Assembly (NCBI GenBank): GCA_009699025.1
Contig: WLOZ01000064.1
Location: 1 to 8,429, forward strand
DNA length: 8,429 nt
Reading direction: 5' to 3'
Origin: Actinomycetota bacterium
GTDB lineage: Bacteria; Actinomycetota; Actinomycetes; S36-B12; CAIYMF01
Shown here piece by piece: positions 1 to 5,899 of the stretch. Position numbers and translations under genes: made by a program. Position 1 is the stretch's first letter; every line of letters starts with the position of its first letter. The notes below the pieces were generated by a model. The model searched no databases and was not told the origin of the DNA. It worked only from the letters and a program-made list of their open reading frames with translations.

Positions 1-708
1 AACCTGAGCATCGAGGAGTGGCTGACCGCGGCACGCGAGGCAGGTCTCGACACCATTCCTGGCACGGCGGCCGAAATCCTCGACGACGACGTGCGCTGGG
101 TTCTCACCAAGGGCAAGCTGCCCACGGCCAGCTGGATCGAGGTGGTCACCACGGCCCACCGGCTGGGTATCAGGTCGTCCTCCACGATGATGTATGGCCA
201 CGTCGACACCCCTGCGCACTGGGTTGCCCACCTGCGTCTACTCGGCAGGCTTCAAGACCAGACGGGCGGCTTCACCGAGTTTGTGCCCCTGCCTTTCGTA
301 CACGCGAGCGCGCCGATCTACCTGGCTGGGGTGGCCCGACCCGGACCCACGCAGCGCGACAACATTGCGGTGCATGCCATGGCGCGCATCCTGCTGCACG
401 GACGCATTCACAACATTCAGACCTCGTGGGTAAAGCTGGGGGTCGCGGGAACCCAGGCCATGCTTCGCAGTGGGGCCAACGACCTCGGCGGCACCCTGAT
501 GGAGGAAACCATCTCGCGCATGGCGGGCAGCGAGCACGGGTCGTTCAAGAGCCCGGCGTCGCTCGACGCCATCGTCACCGACATCAGACGCACGCCGAGG
601 CAGCGCACCACCACCTACGGCGTGCCTGACGCCGAGAGGGTGGAGACCGCCTATCGCGAGCTCGCCGAATGGGGCGGCGTCGGACCGGCACTTCCCCTCC
701 TGACCTGA
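1..708 (+). CDS. fbiC: FO synthase (FbiC), C-terminal CofH half, 5'-truncated
   Basis: The last 235 codons of FO synthase, open from base 1 and ending at TGA 706-708. FbiC is a radical-SAM enzyme that makes the deazaflavin FO, the chromophore precursor of cofactor F420, from a tyrosine-derived and a pyrimidine-derived substrate. Actinobacterial FbiC fuses the CofG and CofH domains in about 850 residues, so this is the tail of the CofH half. Recognisable family segments are [65 protein letters not shown] and [14 protein letters not shown]. The radical-SAM cysteines lie upstream of the window. No internal stop or frameshift is visible. An internal GTG at 91 is in frame but is not a real start, because the homologous sequence continues upstream of it. 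Confidence 0.95.
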   Translation, partial: NLSIEEWLTAAREAGLDTIPGTAAEILDDDVRWVLTKGKLPTASWIEVVTTAHRLGIRSSSTMMYGHVDTPAHWVAHLRLLGRLQDQTGGFTEFVPLPFVHASAPIYLAGVARPGPTQRDNIAVHAMARILLHGRIHNIQTSWVKLGVAGTQAMLRSGANDLGGTLMEETISRMAGSEHGSFKSPASLDAIVTDIRRTPRQRTTTYGVPDAERVETAYRELAEWGGVGPALPLLT

Positions 709-735
709 CTCGGCTGACGCAACCTTCCCCCGGGG

Positions 736-765
736 CCTGAGTCCACCGTGGTCTGCTGGCTCAGG
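736..765 (+). other. Small inverted repeat between fbiC and the VOC gene
   Basis: CCTGAG (736-741) pairs with CTCAGG (760-765), extended by CC (743-744) with GG (758-759) around one bulged base, giving about 8 bp with a 13-nt loop. It sits between the fbiC stop and the next gene. No T-run follows, so as a terminator it is weak. It also overlaps the spacer and -35 zone of the putative downstream promoter and could be coincidental. Confidence 0.2.
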
Positions 766-767
766 GT

Positions 768-780
768 TAGGGTGGCTGCA
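768..780 (+). promoter_or_regulatory. Putative -10 box for a leaderless transcript
   Basis: TAGGGT at 768-773 fits the actinobacterial -10 pattern TANNNT and ends 6 nt before the A of the ATG at 780. No Shine-Dalgarno sequence precedes that ATG. A -10 box 6-7 nt upstream of the start codon is the usual arrangement for leaderless mRNAs in actinobacteria, so transcription probably begins at or next to the start codon. No good -35 is visible. Confidence 0.45.
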
Positions 781-1163
781 TGTCGCACACGCCCGTCGCC
801 ACTCTCAGCCTGACCGCCCTCGACTGCCCCGATCCGCGCGCTCTCGCCGCGTTCTACTCGTCGATCACCGGCTGGCCGGTGTCTGCCGATTCGGACGACG
901 ACTGGGTGTGGCTCGAGAGTCAGGTCGGAACAACTCTGGCCTTTCAGCTCTCACCCGACCACCGTGCGTCCACGTGGCCCGCAAGCGAGCGGCCGCAGCA
1001 GGCCCACCTCGACTTTGATGTGCCCGACCTCGACGTAGGTGAAGCGGCCGTGCTCGCTCTCGGAGCCGTTAAGCACGACCACCAGCCGGGCGAGACCTTC
1101 CGCGTGTTCCTTGACCCCGCGGGCCACCTGTTCTGCCTCGTGCTGCGGACGCCGGCCTCATGA
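780..1163 (+). CDS. VOC-family (glyoxalase/bleomycin-resistance fold) protein
   Basis: A 127-residue single-domain protein of the vicinal oxygen chelate superfamily. The N-terminal half contains LTALDCPDPRALAAFYSSIT and GWPV, the usual first beta-alpha-beta unit. The second half contains the QQAHLDFDVPDLD strand with His76, and ends with VFLDPAGHLFCLV, the typical closing strand with His116. His76 may be a metal ligand. The exact reaction cannot be told from sequence; such proteins range from lyases and dioxygenases to drug-binding proteins. The ATG at 780 has a -10-like TAGGGT just upstream and no Shine-Dalgarno, so translation is probably leaderless. The stop overlaps the start of proC by 4 bp (ATGA), implying co-transcription and coupled translation. 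Confidence 0.85.
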   Translation: MSHTPVATLSLTALDCPDPRALAAFYSSITGWPVSADSDDDWVWLESQVGTTLAFQLSPDHRASTWPASERPQQAHLDFDVPDLDVGEAAVLALGAVKHDHQPGETFRVFLDPAGHLFCLVLRTPAS

Positions 1164-1963
1164 CCGCGATCGCGATCGTGGGCGGGGGCATGCTCGGTGA
1201 AACGATCCTCGCGGGGTTGATCCGGTCGGGCGTTTCCGCTGACGACCTCGTGGTGGTCGAGCGGCGGGCTGAGCGCGTCGTGGAACTGCGTGAGCGGCAC
1301 GGGGTGGCCGTCGGTTCATCGGCCGACGCGGTCGCGGCCGCTGACACTGTTTTCCTCGTGGTAAAGCCTCAGGACATGTCCGCGGTTCTCGTTGACCTCG
1401 CACCCCACCTGCGGCCCGATGCGCTGGTCATCTCACTGGCGGCCGGAATCACCGTCGACTTCATCGAGGCGCGGCTGGCCGAGGGCACCCCGGTGGTTCG
1501 CGTGATGCCGAATACCCCCGCGCAGGTGGGCCAGTGCATGGCAGTGGTCTCGCCCGGCAACAACTCGGACGAGTCGCACCTGGGCCGGGCCGAGGCCCTG
1601 ATGGGGTCAGTAGGACGCGTGGTTCGGCAGCCTGAGGCGCTAATGGACGCTGTCACGGCGGTCAGCGGAAGCGGCCCGGCCTACGTGTTTTTCGTGGTCG
1701 AGTCAATGATCGACGCTGGCGTTGAACTTGGGCTGTCACCTGAGATCGCGACGGAACTGGTGGTGCAGACCGTGCTCGGTGCCGCGACGATGCTGCATGA
1801 GACGGGCGAGCACCCCTCGGTGCTGCGTCGGCAGGTTACCTCTCCCGGAGGCACCACGGCGGCCGCGCTCAGGCAGTTCGAGGAGCTCGACGTGCACGGT
1901 GCGTTCGTGCGCGCCATGACGGCCGCGCGCGACCGGTCGATCGAGCTCGCAGCTGGCGGCTGA
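1160..1963 (+). CDS. proC: Pyrroline-5-carboxylate reductase
   Basis: ProC reduces 1-pyrroline-5-carboxylate to L-proline with NAD(P)H, the last step of proline biosynthesis in the cytoplasm. The 267-residue length is normal for the family. The N-terminal Rossmann motif is AIVGGGMLGETILAGLI (residues 4-20); KPQDM (69-73) and RVMPNTPAQVG (114-124) follow in the cofactor domain. The C-terminal dimerisation and active-site domain carries TAVSGSGPAYVFFVVESMID (166-185) and the signature QVTSPGGTTAAALRQFEE (225-242). The ATG at 1160 overlaps the stop of the preceding gene (ATGA). No clear Shine-Dalgarno is present, so initiation probably depends on coupling. All expected motifs are intact. Confidence 0.97.
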   Translation: MTAIAIVGGGMLGETILAGLIRSGVSADDLVVVERRAERVVELRERHGVAVGSSADAVAAADTVFLVVKPQDMSAVLVDLAPHLRPDALVISLAAGITVDFIEARLAEGTPVVRVMPNTPAQVGQCMAVVSPGNNSDESHLGRAEALMGSVGRVVRQPEALMDAVTAVSGSGPAYVFFVVESMIDAGVELGLSPEIATELVVQTVLGAATMLHETGEHPSVLRRQVTSPGGTTAAALRQFEELDVHGAFVRAMTAARDRSIELAAGG

Positions 1964-1966
1964 GCG

Positions 1967-3163
1967 GTGAGCGAGCGGGTCCGAGTGGTGTGGGACGAGC
2001 AACTGCGCGGATACGACTTCGGCGCGGGGCATCCGCTCGCCCCCATCAGGGTTCAGCTCGCCATGAGGCTGGCTGCCGACTTCGGGCTGCTCGAGGCCCC
2101 TCACGTGACCCTGGGGCCGCCCGAGCGTTCCATCACCCGGGCCGAGCTTCTACGGGTACACGGAGCCGACTTCGTGGCCGCGGTCGAGCGTGCTGGGCTC
2201 GATCCAAGCGTGCGCGAGCTCGACTTCGGTCTTGGCACCGACGACGTGCCGACCTTCCTCGGCATGCATGAGGCATCGATGGGGGTGTGCTCGGCCACGA
2301 TGGCTGCCGCGCAGTCGGTTCTCGAGCTCGGGTTCGACCACGCCGTGAACCTCGCGGGCGGGTTGCACCACGCGATGCCAAACGCTGCCAGCGGGTTCTG
2401 CGTGTACAACGACCTCGGTGTCGCGATTGCATGGCTGCTCGACCAGGGCCTCGAGCGGATCGCCTACGTCGACGTCGACGTGCACCACGGCGACGGAGTG
2501 CAGGCAATGTTCTACGACGACCCGCGGGTCATGACCGTGTCGCTGCACGAGAGCGGCCGCACGCTATTCCCGGGCACCGGCTTCGCCTCCGAGATCGGAG
2601 GCCGGGGCGCCGAGGGCACCGCGGTGAACGTCGCCCTCCCGGCCGGAACGGGTGACACCGGCTGGCTCCGGGCCTTCGAGGCGGTGGTGCCTCCTGTACT
2701 CGAGGCGTTCGCGCCGCAGATCATCGTGAGCCAGCAGGGCTGCGACTCCCACGTCGACGACCCCCTGGCCCACCTCGCGCTGACGATTGACGGGCAGCGC
2801 CGGTCGTACGAGATGATCCACCGCCTCGCCCACCAGTTGTGCGCGGGCCGCTGGGTAGTAGTGGGAGGCGGTGGCTACGAGTGGGTCGATGTAGTGCCGC
2901 GGGCCTGGACGCACCTCGTAGCCGAGGTTGTCGGAATGCCCATCGAGCCGATCACGCAGACCCCTCAGTCGTTCCGCGATTTCGTGGCCGAGGTCGCGGG
3001 GCGGCCGGCGCCCGCGCGCATGACCGATGGTGCCGAGCCGTCGGTGCGCACCTTCGAGTCGGGCTACGACCCTGACGACTCGGTCGACCGGGCGATTTTG
3101 GCCACCCGCGAGGCAGTCTTCCCCCATCTGGGCCTGCACGCCGACCCTTTCTCGCCATTCTGA
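1967..3163 (+). CDS. acuC: AcuC-type histone-deacetylase-family protein
   Basis: A 398-residue member of the class I HDAC-like arginase/deacetylase superfamily, called acetoin utilisation protein AcuC in bacteria. In Bacillus, AcuC deacetylates and activates acetyl-CoA synthetase; a similar role here is inferred. Active-site features are in order: the His dyad in GGLHHAMP (His134, His135), zinc ligands in VDVDVHHGDGVQA (Asp171, His173, with Asp169 as dyad partner), the third ligand in QQGCDSHVDDPLAHL (Asp260), and the transition-state Tyr304 in GGGGYEWVDVV. The catalytic set is therefore complete. The first 30 residues (VVWDEQLRGYDFGAGHP) also fit the family. The GTG start lies 3 nt after the proC stop with no clear ribosome binding site, so translation is probably coupled to proC. 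About 80 residues follow the deacetylase core. Confidence 0.93.
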   Translation: MSERVRVVWDEQLRGYDFGAGHPLAPIRVQLAMRLAADFGLLEAPHVTLGPPERSITRAELLRVHGADFVAAVERAGLDPSVRELDFGLGTDDVPTFLGMHEASMGVCSATMAAAQSVLELGFDHAVNLAGGLHHAMPNAASGFCVYNDLGVAIAWLLDQGLERIAYVDVDVHHGDGVQAMFYDDPRVMTVSLHESGRTLFPGTGFASEIGGRGAEGTAVNVALPAGTGDTGWLRAFEAVVPPVLEAFAPQIIVSQQGCDSHVDDPLAHLALTIDGQRRSYEMIHRLAHQLCAGRWVVVGGGGYEWVDVVPRAWTHLVAEVVGMPIEPITQTPQSFRDFVAEVAGRPAPARMTDGAEPSVRTFESGYDPDDSVDRAILATREAVFPHLGLHADPFSPF

Positions 3164-3226
3164 GAGCTCGAACGGCACTCGCTCTCGGTAGTCAGAGATG
3201 CACCACGGGTAAAAGTGAGGGCCCTC

Positions 3227-3248
3227 AAGACCCTCTAATGGGGGTTTT
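3227..3248 (+). terminator. Weak terminator-like hairpin after acuC
   Basis: AAGACCC (3227-3233) can pair with GGGTTTT (3242-3248) through one G-T wobble, with an 8-nt loop. The T-run is part of the stem, as in some intrinsic terminators. Just upstream is a perfect 12-bp palindrome, TGAGGGCCCTCA (3216-3227). Its GAGGG could instead pair with CCCTC at 3231-3235, giving an alternative fold. The position 60-90 nt after the acuC stop fits termination, but the stem is short. Confidence 0.3.
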
Positions 3249-3261
3249 CTCCACTGAATCC

Positions 3262-3275
3262 GGAACTCGTGTTCC
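3262..3275. promoter_or_regulatory. GAAC-N4-GTTC palindrome, LexA/SOS-box-like
   Basis: GGAACTCGTGTTCC is a 5-bp inverted repeat around TCGT. It contains the GAAC-N4-GTTC core of LexA boxes in Gram-positive bacteria and actinobacteria (consensus close to CGAAC-N4-GTTCG), though the flanks here are G and C rather than the preferred C and G. It lies 96 nt upstream of the HTH gene start. It overlaps a poor -35 candidate (TTCCCC, 3272-3277) that is 18 nt from a -10-like TACCGT (3296-3301), a position suited to repression. The match may be chance or may be the site of another regulator, including the HTH protein itself. Confidence 0.3.
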
Positions 3276-3370
3276 CCACCCGTCACATCACCCACTACCG
3301 TTTCACCTGACGGACCCGGTGGTGGTTCGTCGTTCCGATGACGACTCCTCGCACAGAAGGCAGTGAACAG

Positions 3371-3571
3371 ATGTCGATGAACGCTCCGATGGGTGGGGTC
3401 ACCTTCCTGACCGTCGCCGAGGTCGCCTCGATCATGCGCGTCTCCAAGATGACGGTGTACCGACTCGTGCACACGGGTGAGTTGCCCGCGGTGCAGATCG
3501 GCCGCTCGTTCCGAGTGCCGGAAAAGGCCGTCCAGGAGTACCTGAGCACCTCCATCGTCGACACCGCCTGA
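3371..3571 (+). CDS. Small excisionase/MerR-like winged-HTH DNA-binding protein
   Basis: A 66-residue single-domain DNA-binding protein. The helix-turn-helix is LTVAEVASIMRVSKMTVYRL (residues 13-32). The wing follows with GELPAVQIGRSFRVPEKAVQEYL (37-59), the form seen in excisionase-family and BldC-like regulators. It closely resembles my recollection of mycobacterial Rv0500A, which also lies between proC and the bS22 gene. Its targets are unknown; candidates are the palindromes in the flanking non-coding DNA. The ATG at 3371 was chosen because AGAAGG (3355-3360) lies 10 nt upstream. An in-frame ATG at 3338 would add 11 residues (MTTPRTEGSEQ) that are not part of the fold and has a poorer ribosome binding site. 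It is separated from both neighbours by about 175-200 nt, so it is probably a separate transcription unit. Confidence 0.88.
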   Translation: MSMNAPMGGVTFLTVAEVASIMRVSKMTVYRLVHTGELPAVQIGRSFRVPEKAVQEYLSTSIVDTA

Positions 3572-3617
3572 CCCGCCGGCGGCCGCCGACGCGCGGCCAG
3601 AAGCCGATGTGAAGCCG

Positions 3618-3637
3618 GTGACAAGCATGTGACACAT
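3618..3637 (+). promoter_or_regulatory. GTGACA direct repeats one helical turn apart
   Basis: GTGACA occurs at 3618-3623 and again at 3629-3634, exactly 11 bp apart, so both copies face the same side of the helix. The second copy lies in a perfect 11-bp palindrome, ATGTGACACAT (3627-3637). Direct GTGACA/GTCACA-type repeats are used by actinobacterial response regulators such as MtrA; assigning this site to any one regulator is speculation. It lies 47 nt after the HTH gene and about 110 nt before the bS22 gene. Confidence 0.25.
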
Positions 3638-3640
3638 AGT

Positions 3641-3666
3641 CCAGAAACCGACTCGGTTTCCTCTGG
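3641..3666 (+). terminator. Strong hairpin after the HTH gene
   Basis: GAAACCG (3644-3650) and CGGTTTC (3654-3660) form a perfect 7-bp stem with a 3-nt loop ACT, extended by CCA (3641-3643) with TGG (3664-3666) across a 3-nt bulge. No T-run follows, which is common for actinobacterial terminators. It may end HTH-gene transcription, or it may be part of a longer bS22 leader, because its apical CGACTCGG (3649-3656) is complementary to CCGAGTCG (3726-3733) near the bS22 ribosome binding site. Confidence 0.45.
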
Positions 3667-3681
3667 GTGACCTTCGTCGTC

Positions 3682-3738
3682 TAGCCTGAGCACTCGGACA
3701 CCGGTGAGCAAGCCGGATGTGCTCACCGAGTCGAGAGG
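3682..3738 (+). promoter_or_regulatory. Putative promoter and structured 5' leader of the bS22 operon
   Basis: TAGCCT (3682-3687) fits the TANNNT -10 pattern and would place the transcription start near 3693; no clear -35 is seen. The predicted leader folds at once: GGTGAGCA (3703-3710) pairs perfectly with TGCTCACC (3720-3727) around a 9-nt loop. ACTC (3692-3695) with GAGT (3728-3731) can stack beneath it across a 7-nt bulge. Alternatively ACTCGG pairs with CCGAGT (3726-3731). The base of the structure abuts the Shine-Dalgarno GAGAGG (3733-3738), so folding could control access to it. A ribosomal-protein autoregulatory leader is one possibility. Confidence 0.4.
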
Positions 3739-3746
3739 CAATACCT

Positions 3747-3845
3747 GTGGGATCGGTCATCAAGAAGCGCCGCAAGCGGATGGCGAAGAAGAAGCACCGC
3801 AAGTTGCTGCGCAAAACCCGCGTGCAGCGCCGCAACAAGAAGTGA
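3747..3845 (+). CDS. Small ribosomal subunit protein bS22 (AURKAIP1/COX24 domain)
   Basis: A 32-residue, extremely basic protein starting [19 protein letters not shown], with Lys or Arg at more than half of its positions. It matches bS22, the short actinobacterial 30S protein seen in mycobacterial ribosome structures and annotated as an AURKAIP1/COX24-domain protein (Rv0500B in M. tuberculosis, from memory). The length is about that of the family (33 residues in mycobacteria). The GTG at 3747 is preceded by GAGAGG at 3733-3738 with 8-nt spacing, which decides the start. The next gene begins 17 nt downstream, so it probably heads a three-gene operon. It is short enough to be missed by many gene finders. 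Confidence 0.93.
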   Translation: MGSVIKKRRKRMAKKKHRKLLRKTRVQRRNKK

Positions 3846-3862
3846 CCTGACAGGGGGCCGCC

Positions 3863-4897
3863 ATGGGACGAGTTGTTCTCGTCACGGGGGTGTCACGCCA
3901 TCTTGGTGGCACCTTGGCGCGGCTTCTCAGCGAGCATCCTGACGTCGACCATGTGATCGGGGTCGATGTCGTCGCGCCCCCGCACACAATCGCCGAGGCC
4001 GAATTCGTTCAGGCTGACATTCGCAATCCCGTCATCGCCGGGGTGATGTCGTCGGCGTCGGTCGACACGGTCGTGCACATGGGCGTCATTTCCACTCCCA
4101 CCCAGGCGGGTGGGAGGTCGGCAATGAAGGAGATCAACGTCATCGGCACGATGCAACTACTCGCGGCCTGTCAGAAGTCGACCACGATGGCCAAGCTCGT
4201 GGTGAAGTCGTCCACCTCGGTGTATGGGTCAGGACCTCGCGACCCTGCGCTGTTCACCGAGGACATGGACCCCCGCCACTCACCCCGAAGCGGATGGGCG
4301 AAGGACAACGTCGAGGTCGAGGGCTATGTGCGGGGCTTCTCCCGCCGGCGTCCCGACGTGTCGGTCAGCACCCTGCGCCTGGCCAACATCGTGGGTCCAC
4401 GCATCTCCACCAGCATGATCGACTACTTCTCGCTGCCGGTGGTGCCGACCATCCTGGGCCATGACTCCCGACTGCAGTTCGTGCATGAAGACGACAGCGT
4501 CGATGCCTTGATCACGGCAACGGTCAATGATCGGCCGGGAATCGTCAATGTCGCAGGCGGCGGCATGCTGATGCTCTCTCAGGCGATCCGAAGGGCTGGC
4601 CGAGCCTCCGCTCCGATCGCGGCGCCGCTGATGCCGGTGGTCGCACGCATGCTCAAGCAGTCCGGGCTCGCCGACTTCTCCTCCGAGCAGGTGCGCTTCC
4701 TCACCTGGGGCCGAGGAGTCGACACCCGGCGCATGCGTACGGTGCTGGGCTTCGAGCCGCGCTACAGCACGGTCGAGGCGTTCGACTCCTTCGTGGCCGC
4801 GCACCACCTCAACTCAGTCCTGCCTCCCGAGCGCGCCGTCGCACTCGAGGCGCAGGTCATCGACCTACTCTCGCGCCGAGGTGATCGCAGTGCCTGA
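3863..4897 (+). CDS. Atypical NAD-dependent epimerase/dehydratase (extended SDR)
   Basis: A 344-residue extended SDR-like protein resembling mycobacterial Rv0501 (GalE2). The N-terminal Rossmann segment VVLVTGVSRHLGG (residues 4-16) keeps TG and the last Gly, but Arg12 replaces the middle Gly of TGxxGxxG. ADIRNP (51-56), VDTVVHMG (67-74), KELNV-like KEINVIG (89-95) and KSSTSVYGSGP (115-125) follow. At the catalytic YxxxK position the sequence reads SGWAKDNVEVEGYV (143-156): aligned with the usual YARDKxEVE, Trp145 replaces Tyr and Asn149 replaces Lys. Substrate-domain landmarks are LRLANIVGPR (171-180) and LMLSQAIRRAGR. A sugar-nucleotide or redox substrate cannot be named; the role may be non-catalytic. 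AGGGGG at 3852-3857 gives a good ribosome binding site 5 nt before the ATG. It lies in an operon with bS22 and the acyltransferase. Confidence 0.85.
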   Translation: MGRVVLVTGVSRHLGGTLARLLSEHPDVDHVIGVDVVAPPHTIAEAEFVQADIRNPVIAGVMSSASVDTVVHMGVISTPTQAGGRSAMKEINVIGTMQLLAACQKSTTMAKLVVKSSTSVYGSGPRDPALFTEDMDPRHSPRSGWAKDNVEVEGYVRGFSRRRPDVSVSTLRLANIVGPRISTSMIDYFSLPVVPTILGHDSRLQFVHEDDSVDALITATVNDRPGIVNVAGGGMLMLSQAIRRAGRASAPIAAPLMPVVARMLKQSGLADFSSEQVRFLTWGRGVDTRRMRTVLGFEPRYSTVEAFDSFVAAHHLNSVLPPERAVALEAQVIDLLSRRGDRSA

Positions 4898-5822
4898 GGC
4901 TGAGGTGATCCCGCTAGACCCCGAGGGTCGCGGCTCTCGACGGCGCGTCGACTCGGCGGAATCGGACCTGCCCCAAGCCACCGGGTGGGAGGGCCGGCTG
5001 GCCTCTGCGGTCGGCTTTCTGCGACGACGCATCACCGGCGACTACGAGGTTGACGAGTTCGGATTTGACGCCGATCTCACCGACTCGGTGCTGCTGGCCC
5101 CGCTGCGACCGCTGTACCGGCACTGGTTCAGGGTTGAGGTGCGAGGCCTTGAGAACGTGCCCGCCGAGGGTGGGGCGCTGGTGGTGGGCAACCACTCGGG
5201 CACCGTCGCCCTCGACGCACTCATGACCCAACTGGCACTCCTCGACGAGCACCCAGCGCACCGGCACCTGCGCATGCTGGGTGCCGACCTCGTCTTCCAA
5301 ACGCCCTTCGTCGGCGAAATTTCGCGCAAGGCCGGTCACACCCTGGCGTGCGCCCCCGATGCCGAGCGCCTGCTGCGGGCCGGCGAGTTGGTGGGGGTGT
5401 GGCCCGAGGGGTTCAAGGGCATCGGCAAGCCCTTCAGTGAGCGCTACAAGTTGCAGCGGTTTGGCCGTGGTGGATTCGTGGCGGCGGCGCTGCGCACCTC
5501 CACGCCCATCATTCCGGTGGCGATCATGGGCGCCGAGGAGACCTACCCCATGGTCGGCAACGTGCCGTGGCTCGCGCGGGCCCTGGGGCTGCCGTACTTC
5601 CCACTCACGCCCACCTTTCCGTGGCTTGGCCCGCTGGGGCTGGTGCCGCTACCGAGCAAGTGGGTCATCGAGTTTGGCGAGCCCATTCGCACCGACGACC
5701 ACGGGCCGGCGGAGGCCGACGACCCCATGATGGTCTTCAACCTCACTGACCAGGTGCGCGAGACGATTCAGCAGAGCCTGTACCGCCTGCTGGTCGATCG
5801 TCGAGGAGTCTTCGGCGACTGA
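4890..5822 (+). CDS. PlsC-type 1-acyl-glycerol-phosphate acyltransferase-like protein
   Basis: A 310-residue lysophospholipid-acyltransferase-family protein, similar in context and sequence to mycobacterial Rv0502. Such enzymes move acyl groups from acyl-CoA or acyl-ACP to lysophospholipids or related acceptors at the membrane. Motif I is NHSGTVALDAL (101-111), with the His102 and Asp109 pair spaced HX6D rather than the classic HX4D. WPEGFKGIGKPFSERYKLQR (171-190) holds the motif III equivalent (Glu173, Gly174), and PIIPVAIMGAEE (206-217) is motif IV. The acceptor is unknown. The GTG at 4890 was chosen because GAGG (4878-4881) lies 8 nt upstream; a GTG at 4881 would add three residues but has no ribosome binding site. 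It overlaps the epimerase stop by 8 bp, so translation is coupled. The first 35 residues are polar and probably disordered. Confidence 0.87.
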   Translation: MPEAEVIPLDPEGRGSRRRVDSAESDLPQATGWEGRLASAVGFLRRRITGDYEVDEFGFDADLTDSVLLAPLRPLYRHWFRVEVRGLENVPAEGGALVVGNHSGTVALDALMTQLALLDEHPAHRHLRMLGADLVFQTPFVGEISRKAGHTLACAPDAERLLRAGELVGVWPEGFKGIGKPFSERYKLQRFGRGGFVAAALRTSTPIIPVAIMGAEETYPMVGNVPWLARALGLPYFPLTPTFPWLGPLGLVPLPSKWVIEFGEPIRTDDHGPAEADDPMMVFNLTDQVRETIQQSLYRLLVDRRGVFGD

Positions 5823-5826
5823 CCCG

Positions 5827-5846
5827 CGACCTCTCGCGAGAAGTCG
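5827..5846. repeat. 20-bp imperfect palindrome upstream of the sigma gene
   Basis: CGACCTCTCGCGAGAAGTCG is symmetric at 9 of 10 base pairs, with a perfect 10-bp core TCTCGCGAGA (5832-5841). It begins 5 nt after the acyltransferase stop and lies about 20 bp upstream of the putative ECF promoter. It could be an operator for a dimeric regulator or, as RNA with a CGCG loop, a weak terminator; no T-run follows. Confidence 0.35.
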
Positions 5847-5867
5847 TCGACGCATCTGCTGCGCGGT

Positions 5868-5898
5868 GTGCAAGATTCACTCCTCCCGCGACACACAC
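5868..5898 (+). promoter_or_regulatory. Putative ECF promoter of the sigma gene (copy 1 of a repeated element)
   Basis: GTGCAAGATTC (5868-5878), 11 unconserved nt, then GACACACAC (5890-5898). The same two blocks with the same spacing recur at 6397-6427 ahead of the next gene. If GTGCAA is the -35 core and GACACA the -10 core, the spacer is 16 nt, typical of ECF promoters. Transcription would start near 5904 and the leader would be about 20 nt. Two copies ahead of a sigma gene and its presumed partner imply autoregulation by that sigma factor. Confidence 0.6.
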
Positions 5899-5899
5899 T

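Noticed and set aside
3338..3370. Upstream ATG at 3338 as the HTH gene start
   Set aside because: The 11 extra residues lie outside the fold, and the ATG at 3371 has the better ribosome binding site (AGAAGG, 10 nt upstream).
3572..3600. GGCGGCCGCC palindrome after the HTH gene as a terminator
   Set aside because: The symmetric centre leaves no loop and no T-run follows; GC-rich palindromes are common in this DNA.
2564..3838. 424-codon open frame on the minus strand across acuC, the HTH gene and bS22
   Set aside because: Its translation has no recognisable domain and is rich in Arg/His/Gly, as expected from the complement of GC-rich genes. It runs antisense to three well-supported genes.
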